A stretch of DNA of 5,845 nt from Alphaproteobacteria bacterium (GTDB taxonomy: Bacteria > Pseudomonadota > Alphaproteobacteria > Rhodobacterales > Rhodobacteraceae), in the NCBI GenBank assembly GCA_030425945.1, contig JAUHZL010000202.1, positions 1-5,845 of the forward strand. The letters run 5' to 3'. Made by a program: the position numbers and the translations under genes. Below are positions 5,734-5,845 of this stretch, one piece after another. The notes under the pieces were generated by a model. It was not told the origin of the DNA. It did not search any database and saw nothing but the letters and a program-made list of their open reading frames with translations. How positions within the stretch are numbered: the stretch's first letter is position 1; the number at the start of each line of letters is the position of its first letter.

Positions 5734-5757
5734 GCCCGACGGGGCTTTCCTTTTCTT
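5734..5757 (+). terminator. Weak intrinsic-terminator-like hairpin
   Basis: Eight bases after the aldolase-family stop, GCCC-GACG-GGGC can form a 4-bp G/C stem with a 4-base loop, followed by the T-rich run TTTCCTTTTCTT. The stem is short and the T-run is interrupted by C, so termination efficiency is uncertain. A new gene with its own ribosome-binding site begins 57 bp further on. Confidence 0.35.
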
Positions 5758-5813
5758 GCGCGGTATCCCATGTCTTGGGACAGAGTGTTGCGCGACCTGG
5801 GAGGGGATCACCG

Positions 5814-5845
5814 ATGGGCTGGCTGGCTGACGAAACCGGGCTGGA
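5814..5845 (+). CDS. Start of an unidentified gene, cut by the right edge
   Basis: An ATG at 5814 is preceded by GGGAGGGG (5799-5806) with seven bases between, a strong and well-placed ribosome-binding site. Ten codons are open to the edge, reading MGWLADETGL. This short start is reminiscent of some short-chain dehydrogenase N-termini, which would fit a catabolic cluster, but ten residues are not enough for an assignment. It is on the same strand as the aldolase-family gene, 87 bp after its stop, so it may be co-transcribed by read-through or have its own promoter. An imperfect inverted repeat, TCCCA-N5-TGGGA (5766-5780), lies in the gap and is the only hint of an operator. Confidence 0.55.
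   Translation, partial: MGWLADETGL

Noticed and set aside
5766..5780. TCCCA-N5-TGGGA inverted repeat upstream of the last gene
   Set aside because: The arms are only 5 bp, no second copy is visible and no promoter could be defined around it, so chance is a sufficient explanation.

Overview
The window is very G+C-rich, with strong G/C bias at third codon positions and few, short non-coding gaps. Gene content and protein style point to an alphaproteobacterium, most likely of the Rhodobacteraceae/Paracoccaceae type. That placement is inferred from composition and family resemblance, not from a marker gene. The region looks like a catabolic accessory locus for an organic acid or a related carbonyl compound.

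Layout, left to right. A minus-strand gene (23-955) encodes a TctC/Bug-type periplasmic solute-binding protein. A 186-bp divergent control region (956-1141) follows. Next come two plus-strand genes 16 bp apart: an NAD(P)-dependent aldehyde dehydrogenase of PuuC type (1142-2626) and a Tm-1-like/UPF0261 ATP-binding protein (2643-3878). A minus-strand LysR-family regulator (3865-4797) converges on them with a 14-bp overlap. After a 116-bp divergent gap, a plus-strand class II aldolase/adducin-family protein occupies 4914-5726. A possible terminator and the first ten codons of another plus-strand gene (from 5814) close the window.

How the genes may work together (inference): the binding protein captures a carboxylate for a tripartite tricarboxylate transporter whose membrane subunits would lie outside the window. 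The aldolase-family protein, the aldehyde dehydrogenase and the UPF0261 protein would process it, with the LysR protein as local regulator. The substrate cannot be read from the sequence.

The most interesting signal is non-coding. The 956-1141 region holds two near-identical 17-bp inverted repeats, GGKTCA-N5-TGAACC. One lies just upstream of the ribosome-binding site of each divergent gene, and each is just downstream of a TTGACA-type promoter candidate, in near mirror-image arrangement. A third, different 17-bp perfect palindrome overlaps the -35 box of the aldehyde dehydrogenase promoter. A separate 19-bp perfect palindrome lies between the LysR gene and the aldolase-family gene. I see no RNA genes, CRISPR arrays, insertion sequences or phage genes, and no clearly novel multi-gene system. 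The points most worth following are the operator layout and two poorly understood proteins: the UPF0261 protein and an adducin-like aldolase homologue lacking the usual acidic residue.
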